This document shows, one piece after another, positions 32,231 to 41,725 of a stretch of 64,000 bases of DNA (positions are counted from its first letter, which is position 1; every line of letters begins with the position of its first letter). The notes beneath the pieces were generated by a model. It did not search any database and was not told the DNA's origin. It saw only the letters and a program-made list of their open reading frames with translations. A program made the position numbers and the translations under genes. The DNA comes from Flavobacterium aquariorum (lineage in GTDB: Bacteria; Bacteroidota; Bacteroidia; Flavobacteriales; Flavobacteriaceae): positions 17,010 to 81,009 of the forward strand of contig NZ_QKXH01000015.1 of the NCBI RefSeq assembly GCF_003254745.1, read 5' to 3'.

Positions 32231-34446
32231 TTTACCAATTCAAAACTGTCTCTCAAACGAATATCTGCTGAAGACGAACCAATCATCAGATCGAAATCAC
32301 CCGGTTCTGAACCAAATTCCAATGCATTGTTATAAAACGATAATTTTTGGTTGTCAATGGTAAACTGAATTGTTTTTGTTTCACCTTTATTTAATGTTAT
32401 TTTTTGAAAATCTTTCAATTCAATTATTGGGCGAACTACTGAACCCACTTTGTCTCTCAAATACAATTGAACCACTTCTTCGCCTTTTACGCTTCCAGTG
32501 TTTTTTATGTTTACCGAAACTGTAATTGACTCATTATTTTTTATCGTTTTTTGAGACAATTTCAAATCCGAATATTCAAAAGTCGTATAACTCAATCCAT
32601 ACCCAAATGGGAATTTTGGAGTAGTTGGTAAATCGATGTAAGCCGATTTGTAAATTTTATCTTCATTGACAGAAGGTCGTCCCGTATTAAAATGATTGTA
32701 ATAAATTGGAATTTGTCCTTCGATTCTAGGAAATGACATTGGTAATTTTCCAGACGGATTATAATCCCCAAAAAGCACATCGGCGATAGCATTTCCTGCT
32801 TCTGAACCCAACCACCAAGTATAAACGATAGTTGGCATATTATCGGCAATCCAATCAATAACAAGTGGTCTTCCCGCATTAATTAAAATTACAATTGGTT
32901 TTCCGGTTTTTTGAAGTTCTTTGATTAAATCTTCCTGAACACCCGGTAAGTGAAGGTTGCTTTTACTCTTGGCTTCTCCACTTTTGTTGAAGTTTTCTCC
33001 AATACTTAAAATGATCACCTCAGCTTGACTGGCAACATTCAAAGCATCTGCAAAACCTTCCTTGCTATTACTTTCAACACCACATCCTTTGGCATACAAA
33101 ATTTTGGTTCTTTTGCCTACTTTATTCTCTAAGCCTTCCCATTGGGAAACTATATAAGTCGAATCAATTTCTTTTACATCAACAGCCCAAAATCCGTGAT
33201 TGTCTCTTTTCGGTTTCACCATCGGCCCGATAAAAGCAATCGTTTTTAAGCCTTTCGAAAGTGGCAAAACGTCTCTTTCATTTTTCAGCAGCACAATACT
33301 TTTTGCAGCCATTTCTCTTGCGGCTTTGGTATGTTCTGGATTGTTCATTTCCTTTTGTTCGCGTTCTGTATTGCAAAATTTATAAGGGTCATCAAACAAC
33401 CCTAATTCAAATTTCTTGCGCAAAATTCTTTTAACCGCATCATCTATTAAGGCAACAGGAACTTTGTTTTCTTTTACCAATTGCTCTAAATTATAACGAT
33501 AGGCATTACTCTCCATATCCATGTCACTTCCTGCAGTTATTGATGCAAGAGCGGCTTCTTTGTTGTCTTTTACATAACCGTGATTCACCATTTCGCCTAT
33601 CGAACCCCAGTCGGAAACCACGAAACCTTGAAAATTCCATTTTCCTTTCAGAATATCCCTTAGCAAATAGTTATTCGCACTTGCTGGTATTCCGTTTAGG
33701 TCGTTAAATGAATTCATGAAAGTGGCAGCGCCGGCATCCAAAGCAGCTTTGAAAGGAGGTAAATAAGTCTCCCAAAGCATTCTGTTACTCATGTCAACGG
33801 AGTTGTAATCGCGTCCGCCAACCGCGGCTCCATAAGCGGCAAAGTGTTTAACACATGCCATAACCGAATTCACATCACCCAAGTTTCCTTGGAATCCTTT
33901 GACTCTGGCGTAGGCAATTTTGGAACCCAGATAGGTGTCTTCTCCTGCGCCTTCCATCACTCTTCCCCAACGCGGATCACGAGAAATATCAACCATCGGA
34001 GCAAATGTCCAGTGAATTCCGGAAGCAGCTGCTTCGGTCGCTGCAACTCTGGCCGCAAGTTCTATGGTAGTCAAGTCCCAACTTGCAGCTTCGGCCAATG
34101 GGATTGGGAAAGTAGTTTTGTACCCATGAATCACATCCAAACCAAACAATAATGGAATTTTCAAACGGGACTGCATGGCTAATTCTTGATACTGTCTGGT
34201 ACGCTTTGTTCCCATCACGTTCAGCATCGAACCTATCAGTCCTTTTTTAATTTCATTTTGTTTGTTGTTATTAATTGTAATAGGGCCTGTAGCGGCATCA
34301 TTACTGGTGTATTGATTGAGTTGTCCTATTTTTTCTTCGAGAGTCATTTGCTTTAGCAAAGCTTTCACTTTCTGATCCACGGTTTGTTGCTGTGAAAAGG
34401 CAAAAATCGATACGAAAACGAATGCCAGTGTTATTGTTTTTTTCAT
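32227..34446 (-). CDS. GH3 beta-glucosidase (BglX-like)
   Basis: A 739-residue hydrolase. I place the start at 34446 (MKKTITLAFVFVSIFAFSQQ, a signal peptide); an in-frame ATG at 34518 would add 24 residues with no role. The GH3 N-domain has PLLFGLDVIHGYKTTFPIPLAEAASWD and FAPMVDISRDPRWGRVMEGAGEDTYLG, with the nucleophile Asp279 in FVVSDWGS. The C-domain and an Fn3-like domain (VNIKNTGSVKGEEVVQLYLRD) follow. The pattern is that of periplasmic BglX, acting on beta-1,2/1,3/1,4/1,6-linked gluco-oligomers. It overlaps the esterase gene by 4 bases. Confidence 0.93.
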   Translation of the reverse strand: MKKTITLAFVFVSIFAFSQQQTVDQKVKALLKQMTLEEKIGQLNQYTSNDAATGPITINNNKQNEIKKGLIGSMLNVMGTKRTRQYQELAMQSRLKIPLLFGLDVIHGYKTTFPIPLAEAASWDLTTIELAARVAATEAAASGIHWTFAPMVDISRDPRWGRVMEGAGEDTYLGSKIAYARVKGFQGNLGDVNSVMACVKHFAAYGAAVGGRDYNSVDMSNRMLWETYLPPFKAALDAGAATFMNSFNDLNGIPASANNYLLRDILKGKWNFQGFVVSDWGSIGEMVNHGYVKDNKEAALASITAGSDMDMESNAYRYNLEQLVKENKVPVALIDDAVKRILRKKFELGLFDDPYKFCNTEREQKEMNNPEHTKAAREMAAKSIVLLKNERDVLPLSKGLKTIAFIGPMVKPKRDNHGFWAVDVKEIDSTYIVSQWEGLENKVGKRTKILYAKGCGVESNSKEGFADALNVASQAEVIILSIGENFNKSGEAKSKSNLHLPGVQEDLIKELQKTGKPIVILINAGRPLVIDWIADNMPTIVYTWWLGSEAGNAIADVLFGDYNPSGKLPMSFPRIEGQIPIYYNHFNTGRPSVNEDKIYKSAYIDLPTTPKFPFGYGLSYTTFEYSDLKLSQKTIKNNESITVSVNIKNTGSVKGEEVVQLYLRDKVGSVVRPIIELKDFQKITLNKGETKTIQFTIDNQKLSFYNNALEFGSEPGDFDLMIGSSSADIRLRDSFELVK

Positions 34447-34519
34447 TTTTAAAATTTTATATTCAAATTTAGTTTCCATAAATTGATTGTATTCCAACAA
34501 GCATTTAATTTTAACCATC

Positions 34520-34585
34520 TAAGAAATTTAAGTGCATATAAGCTGGGAGGCAAAAGCAAAAACTTATATGCACTTATATTTCTTA
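34520..34585 (-). terminator. Long hairpin between GH5 and GH3 genes
   Basis: AAGTGCATATAAG (34530-34542) pairs with CTTATATGCACTT (34563-34575), with outer AAGAAAT/ATTTCTT pairing. The loop holds GGGAGGCAAAAGC. It may end or weaken transcription after the GH5 gene, or mark RNA processing within the operon. Confidence 0.5.
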
Positions 34586-34614
34586 TATGGTAAACTTTCT
34601 AAACGGTGCTTTTT

Positions 34615-36348
34615 TTATTTAGCCGTTTTAAACTCCAAAAAATTAAGGTTGAAATTTCCACCTTCAAATTGAACGCGGATTTTATTGATTCCTTGTTTAA
34701 GAGCAATATTTTTTAGCGTAATAGTTTTCCAAATCGTTTCTCCACCGGTAACGGGAAGCTCCATTGTTTCCGAAATTTTCTTTCCATCTTGCTCCAAATA
34801 TAATTTACCTCCAGCTTTCTCGCTCGAATATCGAACATCAACATTAAAGGTACTTTGTTTTTTTACATCAACCGTAAATTGCAACCATTCGCCCTCTTCA
34901 ATAAAGGAGACTTGAAAACCGTTGGTTATTTTATCCGTACAGGCTACGATATCAACACCATCGTTTCTCATTTTGCCCCCTTTATTCCATTGGGTGAATT
35001 TAGTTCCATCATAATTCGCCACGTCCTTATCGGAGTAAGCAAAACCATTTTGTCCCAAATCAAATTCTGTTGCAAACACTTTTCCTGGAACCACGTGATT
35101 TTTATATTTTTTGGTATCGTTTGTTTGCACTTGTCTAAACATCGCGTCAATCACATCGTATCTTATCGTTAGGTTCTGCATTTTATAGTTCTCGGCGATT
35201 TGCATCAATACTTTTTTGGCAAAATCAACCTTGGGTTTTTCCCCATCATTTTTCCAATAATCCAATAATTTATCATAGTTCGGTGCTTTTGTAACCGAAG
35301 TAACTCCAGCTAAATTTTCAATCTTTTTCATTGGCCAAAAAGCCCAACCAATATTATTGGATTCCATCAACGAGATAGCTTCCTCAAACCAAACGTTAGA
35401 GTTTTCCCCACTTTCGCCCAACCAAATTGGCACATTGTATTGGGTTCTGTAATCCACCATTTTTTGTATCGACGCTATATCATTTTGATTCCAGTATTTA
35501 TGGAAACTCAAAGCCATATTCTCATCCCAAAGTGGGAACATTCCGTTGTAATTATTCCCCCAGCAATTCCCTTCAATGATAATCATGTGATGAGGATCAA
35601 TTGCTCTTATCGCATTTGTAAGTCGGACCTGCAAGGCTCTTAAAGGAGCATTTGAAGTTTCATCGCAACCATTTTGATTCGTTCCGGTAAAATTCCAATT
35701 GGGTTCATTGATAATATCATAGCCCCCAATCCACGGACTGTCTTTATAACGTTGGGCTAATTTTTCCCAAAGTGCAACCATTTTATCCTGATTTGCAGCA
35801 CTCTCCCAAAGCGATGGTTTTGAATCATCGTAGTCGGATATTGCAGCATCTTTCCCTTGTCCTCCGGGAGTCGCATGCAAGTCAAGAATTAAATAGATTT
35901 TATTGGCCGCACACCAGCTTAATAAATCATCGGTCATTTTAAAACCTTCTTCAAGCCAAGTAATTTGCCCGCCCTTTTCGGTTTCAATTGCTGGAGTGTA
36001 TAAATTGTAATGCATCGGCAATCGGATGGAATTAAATCCCCAAGCCGCCAAAGAGTCAATATCTCTCTTTGTTATTCCGTTTGCTTTATACTCTTTATAG
36101 AATTCTTCGGTACCTTTCTCACCTATTAAATCCGTAATTTTTTGTTTGATTTTATATTGAGGACCGGCAAAAGCACCTGTTTGAATCATGTAGCCTTCCT
36201 GAACCATCCAGCCTCCCACACCCAAACCACGCAAAACGATATTTTTACCGTTTCCGTCCACAATTTTTTGTCCTTCTCTATGCAAAAACCCTTGACCAAA
36301 AGAAGCCACAGCGAAGCACATAAAAGAAAATACAATAATTTTTTTCAT
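34615..36348 (-). CDS. GH5 glycoside hydrolase with C-terminal CBM6-like module
   Basis: A 577-residue exported enzyme (signal peptide about 1-19). The GH5 barrel spans about 25-385. The acid/base is Glu215 in DIINEPNW and the nucleophile is probably Glu312 in WLGESGEN. Other landmarks are LRGLGVGGWMVQEG, FNSIRLPMHY and YLILDLHATPGGQ, which resemble exo-beta-glucanase-type GH5 members more than classic cellulases. A spacer leads to a CBM6-like domain (about 425-577, EEGEWLQFTVDVKKQSTFNVDVRYSS, ending GNFNLNFLEFK) that would bind glucan. Within the locus it is likely a beta-1,3 or beta-1,6-glucosidase-like exo-enzyme; the subfamily is unresolved. Confidence 0.9.
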   Translation of the reverse strand: MKKIIVFSFMCFAVASFGQGFLHREGQKIVDGNGKNIVLRGLGVGGWMVQEGYMIQTGAFAGPQYKIKQKITDLIGEKGTEEFYKEYKANGITKRDIDSLAAWGFNSIRLPMHYNLYTPAIETEKGGQITWLEEGFKMTDDLLSWCAANKIYLILDLHATPGGQGKDAAISDYDDSKPSLWESAANQDKMVALWEKLAQRYKDSPWIGGYDIINEPNWNFTGTNQNGCDETSNAPLRALQVRLTNAIRAIDPHHMIIIEGNCWGNNYNGMFPLWDENMALSFHKYWNQNDIASIQKMVDYRTQYNVPIWLGESGENSNVWFEEAISLMESNNIGWAFWPMKKIENLAGVTSVTKAPNYDKLLDYWKNDGEKPKVDFAKKVLMQIAENYKMQNLTIRYDVIDAMFRQVQTNDTKKYKNHVVPGKVFATEFDLGQNGFAYSDKDVANYDGTKFTQWNKGGKMRNDGVDIVACTDKITNGFQVSFIEEGEWLQFTVDVKKQSTFNVDVRYSSEKAGGKLYLEQDGKKISETMELPVTGGETIWKTITLKNIALKQGINKIRVQFEGGNFNLNFLEFKTAK

Positions 36349-36388
36349 TCTATTAATTTTAAAATTTGAATATTAAAAAAAGTCTTTA

Positions 36389-36506
36389 GGGCGTGCCATC
36401 ATTAGGGAAAAGGGGGCTAACTCATAGCATCGCTTAGTCGCCCCCTTTCCCTAATGCTGTCGGGCTGTACGCGCTACTTCGGTAGCTAGCTTCCATCCCT
36501 CACGCG
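36389..36506 (+). repeat. Intact copy (C) of the modular three-way-junction repeat
   Basis: The order is GGGCGTGCC; a 17-bp P2 stem (36400-36417 with 36440-36456, one bulged A) made of CATTAGGGAAAAGGGGGC and its complement; GTCGGGCTGTACGC; the stem GCTAC-TTCG-GTAGC (36473-36486); then TTCCATCCCTCACGC. The ends pair as GCGTG/CACGC. It lies inside the glucan locus between GH5 and GH30, in the orientation opposite to the operon. Confidence 0.75.
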
Positions 36507-36545
36507 TGACCTCAACTTTACAGGTTACAAGAAATTTTTACGGGA

Positions 36546-38003
36546 TTAATACACCAAAGTCTGAATAGAATTCGGTAAAATAGTAATTTGGGTAGCTTGA
36601 GTTCCCACACACAAATTATAAATTACGGTAGCATCACTTTGATTCATAACAACAGTTATCATTTTTCCATCTTTATTCAAAAATGAAGTGCTCAACAAGC
36701 TGCTTCTGCTCACAGCAGTACTTACCCTTTTGGCTTCAAGGTGAATAAATTTTGAAAAATGTCCAATATAATAATACGAAGGAGTATAAATCAACTCTCC
36801 CGTTTTACTATCAGCATGAATCGGAGCAAAACAAAAGTTACCCACATGATTGGGCCCACCATTTTCATCCAAAAGAATATTCCAATCTGTCCAACCTACT
36901 GTTCCGTTATTGAAATCATGAATCATAGAAGTTCCATAACGTTCTCCATTTGCCCATAATTGATAATTTTTGGAGTCAAATTTTTCTACACAACCCTCTG
37001 TAAACATTAAATTTTTATTAGGGTATGCTTCATGAACTCTCGCTACATTCTCAAACATTGGTTCACCACCAGCCCAAGTTTCATACCAATGGAATCCCAT
37101 TCCCCAAATATATTTCGATGCTTCGGGATCAGAGAAAACAATATTGGCTCTTTGTACCATTAAATCACGGTTGTGATCCCAAGCAATGATTTTTTTATCT
37201 CCCAAACCTTCTTTTTTCATAGTTGGCCCAAGGTAATTTTTTACAAAATCTCTTTCTGCTTCAGCTGTATACACACAAGATTCCCATGTTTGTACCGCCA
37301 TTGGTTCATTCTCTGTACTAATTCCCCAAATTGGAATTCCTTCTTTTTCATAAGCTTTCACGAACTTAGTATAATACGTTGCCCAGGTTTGGAAATATTC
37401 TGGCAATAATGTACCGCCTTTCAACATGTCTTTATTGCTTTTCATAAAAGCTGGAGGACTCCAAGGAGTTGCATACACAATCATTTTTCCTCCTGCGGCA
37501 GCAATTGCTTTTTTTATCAACGGGATTCTATATTTTCTGTCATGCTCAATAGAAAAAGTTTTCAATGCCGTGTCACCTTCGTCAATATAGGTATAACTAG
37601 CTGAACTAAAATCGGAGCTATGAATAGTGGTACGAATCAAATTGTAACCAATTCCTTTTTCTGTGTTATAATAAGCATCCAGTAATTCTTGCTGTTTCTC
37701 ATTGGACAATTTTGCAAAAACTTCGGCACTTGCATCCGTTATCGCTCCTCCAATTCCCATAAAAGACTGGAATGTTTTATCAGGATTTACAAAAATGCAG
37801 ATTTGTCTTTCGTTGGGTTGTGCCAGTTCTGAAAATGTAAGATTATCTGTTTTTGACAATCTTAAATTTGTACTTTCGGCTGTAGTGTACACCGCGACTG
37901 TTTTTCCTTTTGTTGAAAAAGGATGTGCTTGTGATTTATTTTTTTGTTGTGCAAAAACAAAAAAGGTGGCGAGTAGTAATGCTGTGGTGGTTATTTTTTT
38001 CAT
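36546..38003 (-). CDS. GH30 glycoside hydrolase (beta-1,6-glucanase type)
   Basis: A 485-residue exported enzyme (signal peptide about 1-19, ending FVFAQ). The GH30 barrel is well marked: FQSFMGIGGAITDASAEVF, GYNLIRTTIHSSDFS and YATPWSPPAFMKSN. The acid/base is Glu233 in STENEPMA and the nucleophile is Glu336 in MFTEGC. The C-terminal beta-sandwich typical of GH30 ends the protein. Subfamily 3-like enzymes of this form are endo-beta-1,6-glucanases in Bacteroidetes glucan loci. It follows a second, lipid-anchored GH30; having one soluble and one surface form suggests stepwise cutting. Confidence 0.9.
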   Translation of the reverse strand: MKKITTTALLLATFFVFAQQKNKSQAHPFSTKGKTVAVYTTAESTNLRLSKTDNLTFSELAQPNERQICIFVNPDKTFQSFMGIGGAITDASAEVFAKLSNEKQQELLDAYYNTEKGIGYNLIRTTIHSSDFSSASYTYIDEGDTALKTFSIEHDRKYRIPLIKKAIAAAGGKMIVYATPWSPPAFMKSNKDMLKGGTLLPEYFQTWATYYTKFVKAYEKEGIPIWGISTENEPMAVQTWESCVYTAEAERDFVKNYLGPTMKKEGLGDKKIIAWDHNRDLMVQRANIVFSDPEASKYIWGMGFHWYETWAGGEPMFENVARVHEAYPNKNLMFTEGCVEKFDSKNYQLWANGERYGTSMIHDFNNGTVGWTDWNILLDENGGPNHVGNFCFAPIHADSKTGELIYTPSYYYIGHFSKFIHLEAKRVSTAVSRSSLLSTSFLNKDGKMITVVMNQSDATVIYNLCVGTQATQITILPNSIQTLVY

Positions 38004-38131
38004 ATGTAGTTAATATATTTTTTTAAGGAATATGTAATTCGCATATTATCTTTCTTAGTTCAGACCAATTTAGTAGTATGCTCATTTCATAATCTATAAT
38101 GTGGTGGTTTCTTTATTTTTTGGTGGTAACG

Positions 38132-39607
38132 TTACCAAGTATAGGTTCCTACTGCTCCAGTTTCCAAAGACGTAGTAATCCATTTTCCTTTGTATTTAAT
38201 ATTGAATAATGTTGCAACATCGCTATCATTTACAACTAACAAAACTTTTTTTCCTGCCGGAGTTTTGAAAGCAACATTATGTAAATTTCCGACTATATTG
38301 CTTGAAATCCTAACCGAACCTGCAGGAATAAATTTTGAAGCATGCGCCGCTATATAATAACCAACGTTGCGCACTACTGATTCAGTGCCACTTACTGTTA
38401 CTGCTCCTTTACAAACTGTACATCCACCGTCAGTATGTGGTCCAAAAGAACCATCATTCGCAAGATTCCATTGCAAGGCATTTTTACTCCAATTACGCAT
38501 TGAACCTATAATCACATTTTTCACTTGCCATCTTAAATCGCCATCAAATGATCCAGTAGATGAAGTGTACTGCTCCGTAAAGTAAACATCTTTATCAGGG
38601 TAAGCATTATGCACCGTAGAAAGTGCACTAATATCTCCACCATACAAATGAAAAGCAGAACCAGTTACAAAAGGGTAAGCTGCAGCATCTTTTAGGATCG
38701 TAATTGGATATTGGGGATTATCACAATTATGATCGTAAGTGATGATCTTTGTGGCAATATTAGCTGTTTTAAATGCAGGTCCCAAATTATTTTTTATAAA
38801 ATCAGCTTGTTGCAAGGCTGTCATCACCATACTCGGATTATTACCACCGTGTAAAGGTTCATTTTGAGGAGTAATTGCATCTATCACAATTCCCTCAGCT
38901 TTCATTTTTTGAATATATTTTACAAAATATTGTGCGTACGCCTCATAATATTGAGGTTGCAAACTTCCTCCCATAAAACTATTGTTATCTTTCATCCAAA
39001 CCGGTGCAGACCAAGGCGAACCCATTATTTTAATATTAGGATTAATTGCCAAAATTTCTTTCAATAAAGGGATAACATCACCCATATCAGGAGTCAAGCT
39101 GAAGTTGGTTAAATTAACATCTGTCTGTCCAGTAGGCATATCATCATAAGTGAACGGAGTGGCATTCAAATCTGATGCTCCAATACTGATCCTTAGGTAA
39201 CTCAACCCAACTGAAGTATCTCCAGAACCAAACAATTCCTGCAATAGATCTTTCTTTTTCTGAGTAGCCAATTGATTAATCACTTGTGCACTTCCACCAG
39301 TCAATGTAAATCCAAAACCATCAACGGTTTGATAAGTTTGAGCTTCATTAACTTCTATGCTTGGATAAATATTCACTCCATTTCCAAAAGCCAAAATACC
39401 AGTTTGTTTTTGCAAAAGCGATGTTTGATTCCCTTTGGTCAACCAAAAATCAACTTCATTTTTTACTACGGGAGTTGGTGTTGGCGTCGGTGTTGGTGTT
39501 GGCGTTGGTGAATCCCCGCCTCCTTCATTTGAAGATGAACAACTGATGTGAATGGATGATAAAGCGATTAAGAAAAACAGCTTTGTTAATTGATGTATTT
39601 TTTTCAT
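38132..39607 (-). CDS. Lipid-anchored GH30 glycoside hydrolase
   Basis: A 491-residue lipoprotein. The signal peptide ends at Cys23 in HISCSSS, and a Gly-rich patch plus a Pro-Thr tract (PTPTP from about residue 34 to 46) tethers the enzyme. The GH30 barrel follows: TVDGFGFTLTGGSAQVI, LSYLRISIGASD, MGSPWSAPVWMKD, acid/base Glu250 in ITPQNEP and nucleophile Glu345 in YFTEQYTSS. The anchor suggests the cell surface, where it would cut beta-1,6-linked glucan before import. It is 3 bases downstream of the EEP-family gene. Confidence 0.9.
   Translation of the reverse strand: MKKIHQLTKLFFLIALSSIHISCSSSNEGGGDSPTPTPTPTPTPTPVVKNEVDFWLTKGNQTSLLQKQTGILAFGNGVNIYPSIEVNEAQTYQTVDGFGFTLTGGSAQVINQLATQKKKDLLQELFGSGDTSVGLSYLRISIGASDLNATPFTYDDMPTGQTDVNLTNFSLTPDMGDVIPLLKEILAINPNIKIMGSPWSAPVWMKDNNSFMGGSLQPQYYEAYAQYFVKYIQKMKAEGIVIDAITPQNEPLHGGNNPSMVMTALQQADFIKNNLGPAFKTANIATKIITYDHNCDNPQYPITILKDAAAYPFVTGSAFHLYGGDISALSTVHNAYPDKDVYFTEQYTSSTGSFDGDLRWQVKNVIIGSMRNWSKNALQWNLANDGSFGPHTDGGCTVCKGAVTVSGTESVVRNVGYYIAAHASKFIPAGSVRISSNIVGNLHNVAFKTPAGKKVLLVVNDSDVATLFNIKYKGKWITTSLETGAVGTYTW
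39472..39513. repeat. Short tandem repeat coding the Pro-Thr linker
   Basis: A stretch of GGTGTT/GGCGTT-like 6-base units, read on the minus strand as alternating Pro and Thr codons. Such tracts can change length by slippage without a frameshift. Confidence 0.6.
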
Positions 39608-39610
39608 TAT

Positions 39611-40456
39611 TTATTTGTAATTAATTTCGACAAAAACAGGAAAATGATCCGATGGGTATTTTAAATCTTTGGCATCTGATAAAACAGCATATTTATTAAC
39701 TGTAATGGAGTTGCCTTTTGATAAAAAAATATAATCAATCAAATGTGTTGATGCCTCATTATATTTAAAATTGTTAAAAGTTCCATAGGGACCAAAAGGT
39801 TTTTCTTTCGAAATTGTTCTGGCATCATTCATTTTATTTTTTAATGCAATTATCCGGTCGGTTTCAGGTTCTGAATTAAAATCACCCATCAAAACAACGG
39901 GATATTTATTGCTGCTCAATTTCTCTATTCTTGAAAGTATCAGTTCTAATCCTTTGGTTCTTGCCTCTTCTCCTATATGATCCAAATGGGTATTAAAAAC
40001 CCAAATCAACTTATTACTTTGCTTATTCTTCAAAAGTACATACGTACAAACTCTGTTACACGCAGCATCCCATCCTTTTGAAATAGTTTCGGGCGTTGGT
40101 GATAACCAAAAGGTATTGGATTCCATTACCTTAAATTTTTCTTTGGCATAGAAAATGTTCGATGACTCTCCTTTTCCCATTCCATCCCTTCCTATTCCTA
40201 CATAACTATATTGAGGAAGTGCTGTTGCTATATCCAATACTTGATTGGGTTTTGCTTCTTGAACTCCAAAAATATCAGGGGCATAAAATTGAATCTGTGC
40301 ATTAAAAAAATCTTTTCTGTGCGTCCAGTCGTTTTCCCCATCCGATTCGATATCTAGTCGGATATTGTAAGTCATCACTTTCAAGGTTTGGGCATTGGAC
40401 AAAATACCCATCAGAGTAAAAATGATCGAAATTGCTATTTTTTTGAAGAGATTCAT
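39611..40456 (-). CDS. Exported endonuclease/exonuclease/phosphatase-family protein
   Basis: A 281-residue protein with a signal peptide (about 1-22, ending SNAQ). The EEP motifs are complete: LKVMTYNIRLD, FGVQEA (metal-binding Glu), VFNTHLDHIG, LMGDFNSEPE, and YPSDHFPVFVEI with the catalytic Asp-His. Family members cleave phosphodiesters of DNA, phosphoinositides or sphingomyelin. Exported copies recur in Bacteroidetes glycan loci, where their substrate is not established. It lies between GH16 and the lipid-anchored GH30, 3 bases from the latter, so it belongs to the same transcript. Confidence 0.88.
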   Translation of the reverse strand: MNLFKKIAISIIFTLMGILSNAQTLKVMTYNIRLDIESDGENDWTHRKDFFNAQIQFYAPDIFGVQEAKPNQVLDIATALPQYSYVGIGRDGMGKGESSNIFYAKEKFKVMESNTFWLSPTPETISKGWDAACNRVCTYVLLKNKQSNKLIWVFNTHLDHIGEEARTKGLELILSRIEKLSSNKYPVVLMGDFNSEPETDRIIALKNKMNDARTISKEKPFGPYGTFNNFKYNEASTHLIDYIFLSKGNSITVNKYAVLSDAKDLKYPSDHFPVFVEINYK

Positions 40457-40505
40457 TTTTTGCTTTTTTGATTGTTTTCTGCTAGTGAGACAATGACAGG
40501 TAATT

Positions 40506-40555
40506 CTTCATCAGAGCTTCTGTTCAACTTGATAAAAACAGAAGCCGCTAATGAA
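40506..40555 (-). terminator. Hairpin between GH16 and EEP genes
   Basis: The arms TTCATCAGAGCTTCTGTT and AACAGAAGCCGCTAATGAA pair with one or two mismatches. No strong T run follows, so it may be a processing or partial-termination site within the operon. Confidence 0.4.
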
Positions 40556-40591
40556 GACCAAACTCAAACTACCTAACTTAAACAAATTTTT

Positions 40592-41698
40592 TTAATTGTA
40601 AACTCTAATATAATCTACTTCCAAAGTAGAGGAAGTAAAATTTGGATCTACAGGGCCTCCCCAATTACCTCCCATTGCTAAATTTACAATTAAATAAAAG
40701 TTTTTATTGAAAGGAAACTTGTCTGAATTTACAAAAGTGTAAAACAACTTGTCATCCACATAAAATTTTATATAACTTGCTGTCCAATCTGCTGTATAAA
40801 TATGAAATTCTGTATTGTCAGTAGGCACGTTTATAGTTCCTGTATCTGGAGTAGCTCCTGAACGCCCTGGAGAATGCAATGATGAATGATTGACATGTGG
40901 ATCTTTTCCAACAGATTCTAAAATATCTATTTCTCCGCATGCAGGCCACCCTACACTTCCAATATTACTGCCCAGCATCCAAACTGCAGGCCATGTCCCG
41001 ACACCTGTTGGTACTTTTGCTCTTATTACCACTTTGCCGTAAGTAAAATCAAATTTTCCATTGGATTCTAATCTGCCAGAAGTGAAGTCTCCTTTTCCGT
41101 ATTTTTCCCTGATGGATTTTATTTTCAAAACACCGCCCTGAACAATTGTATTCTCTGGACGATTTGTATACGATTGAAGTTCATTATTAACATTCCCTGG
41201 ATCCCAAATTTGGAAAGTCCATTTAGTTGCATCTGGGGCACCATCGGTATTAAATTCGTCAGACCATACTAATTTTGACCCAACAAAAACTGTTATGGAG
41301 AGTGTTTTGCTAACAAATTGTCCCGCATTATAAGCAGACACATATAACACATAAGTATTAGTACCCGATGCAGTATAGGTGTAAGAAAAGCTTCCGTTTG
41401 TCACTTCCTTTGTTTCTCCATTGCCAAGGACTATTTTATATGATGTTGCATTTGTCGCCGACAATTTAAAATTTACGGTACCGCTTCCGTCTCCATTTGG
41501 ATTTTGAGTGTCTGTTCCAACAGCTGTTGCCATCACTGAAAGATCCGAAGGCTTCGCTTTTGAAACATCTTCACCACCACCGTTACTGTCACTGCAGGAT
41601 AATAACATTAAAAAAACGGATAGACCAGTGAAGAACAAACCAAGCGATAATAGGTAATTCTTACTTTTTAAATCTATAAACCATATATTATTTCTCAT
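40592..41698 (-). CDS. GH16 endo-beta-glucanase lipoprotein (laminarinase type)
   Basis: A 368-residue lipoprotein, lipobox MLLSC with Cys35. Residues ~48-138 form a PKD-like beta-sandwich (NFKLSATNATSYKIVLGNGETKEVTNGSFSYTYTASG). The GH16 jelly roll (~142-368) holds LVWSDEFNTDGAPDATKW and the catalytic GEIDILE with Glu256, Asp258 and Glu261; YIRVYN ends it. This is the laminarinase-like form that cuts beta-1,3 (and mixed beta-1,3/1,4) glucan inside the chain. With GH30 and GH3 partners it points to laminarin or a similar branched glucan. It follows the second surface lipoprotein after a small hairpin. Confidence 0.93.
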   Translation of the reverse strand: MRNNIWFIDLKSKNYLLSLGLFFTGLSVFLMLLSCSDSNGGGEDVSKAKPSDLSVMATAVGTDTQNPNGDGSGTVNFKLSATNATSYKIVLGNGETKEVTNGSFSYTYTASGTNTYVLYVSAYNAGQFVSKTLSITVFVGSKLVWSDEFNTDGAPDATKWTFQIWDPGNVNNELQSYTNRPENTIVQGGVLKIKSIREKYGKGDFTSGRLESNGKFDFTYGKVVIRAKVPTGVGTWPAVWMLGSNIGSVGWPACGEIDILESVGKDPHVNHSSLHSPGRSGATPDTGTINVPTDNTEFHIYTADWTASYIKFYVDDKLFYTFVNSDKFPFNKNFYLIVNLAMGGNWGGPVDPNFTSSTLEVDYIRVYN

Positions 41699-41725
41699 AT
41701 TTTTTTTAAAATAAATACTAAAACA

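Noticed and set aside
40592..40700. T9SS-type C-terminal domains on the locus enzymes
   Set aside because: GH16, GH30, GH5 and GH3 ends lack the CTD pattern; two are lipoproteins instead, so export by Sec/lipoprotein routes is simpler.
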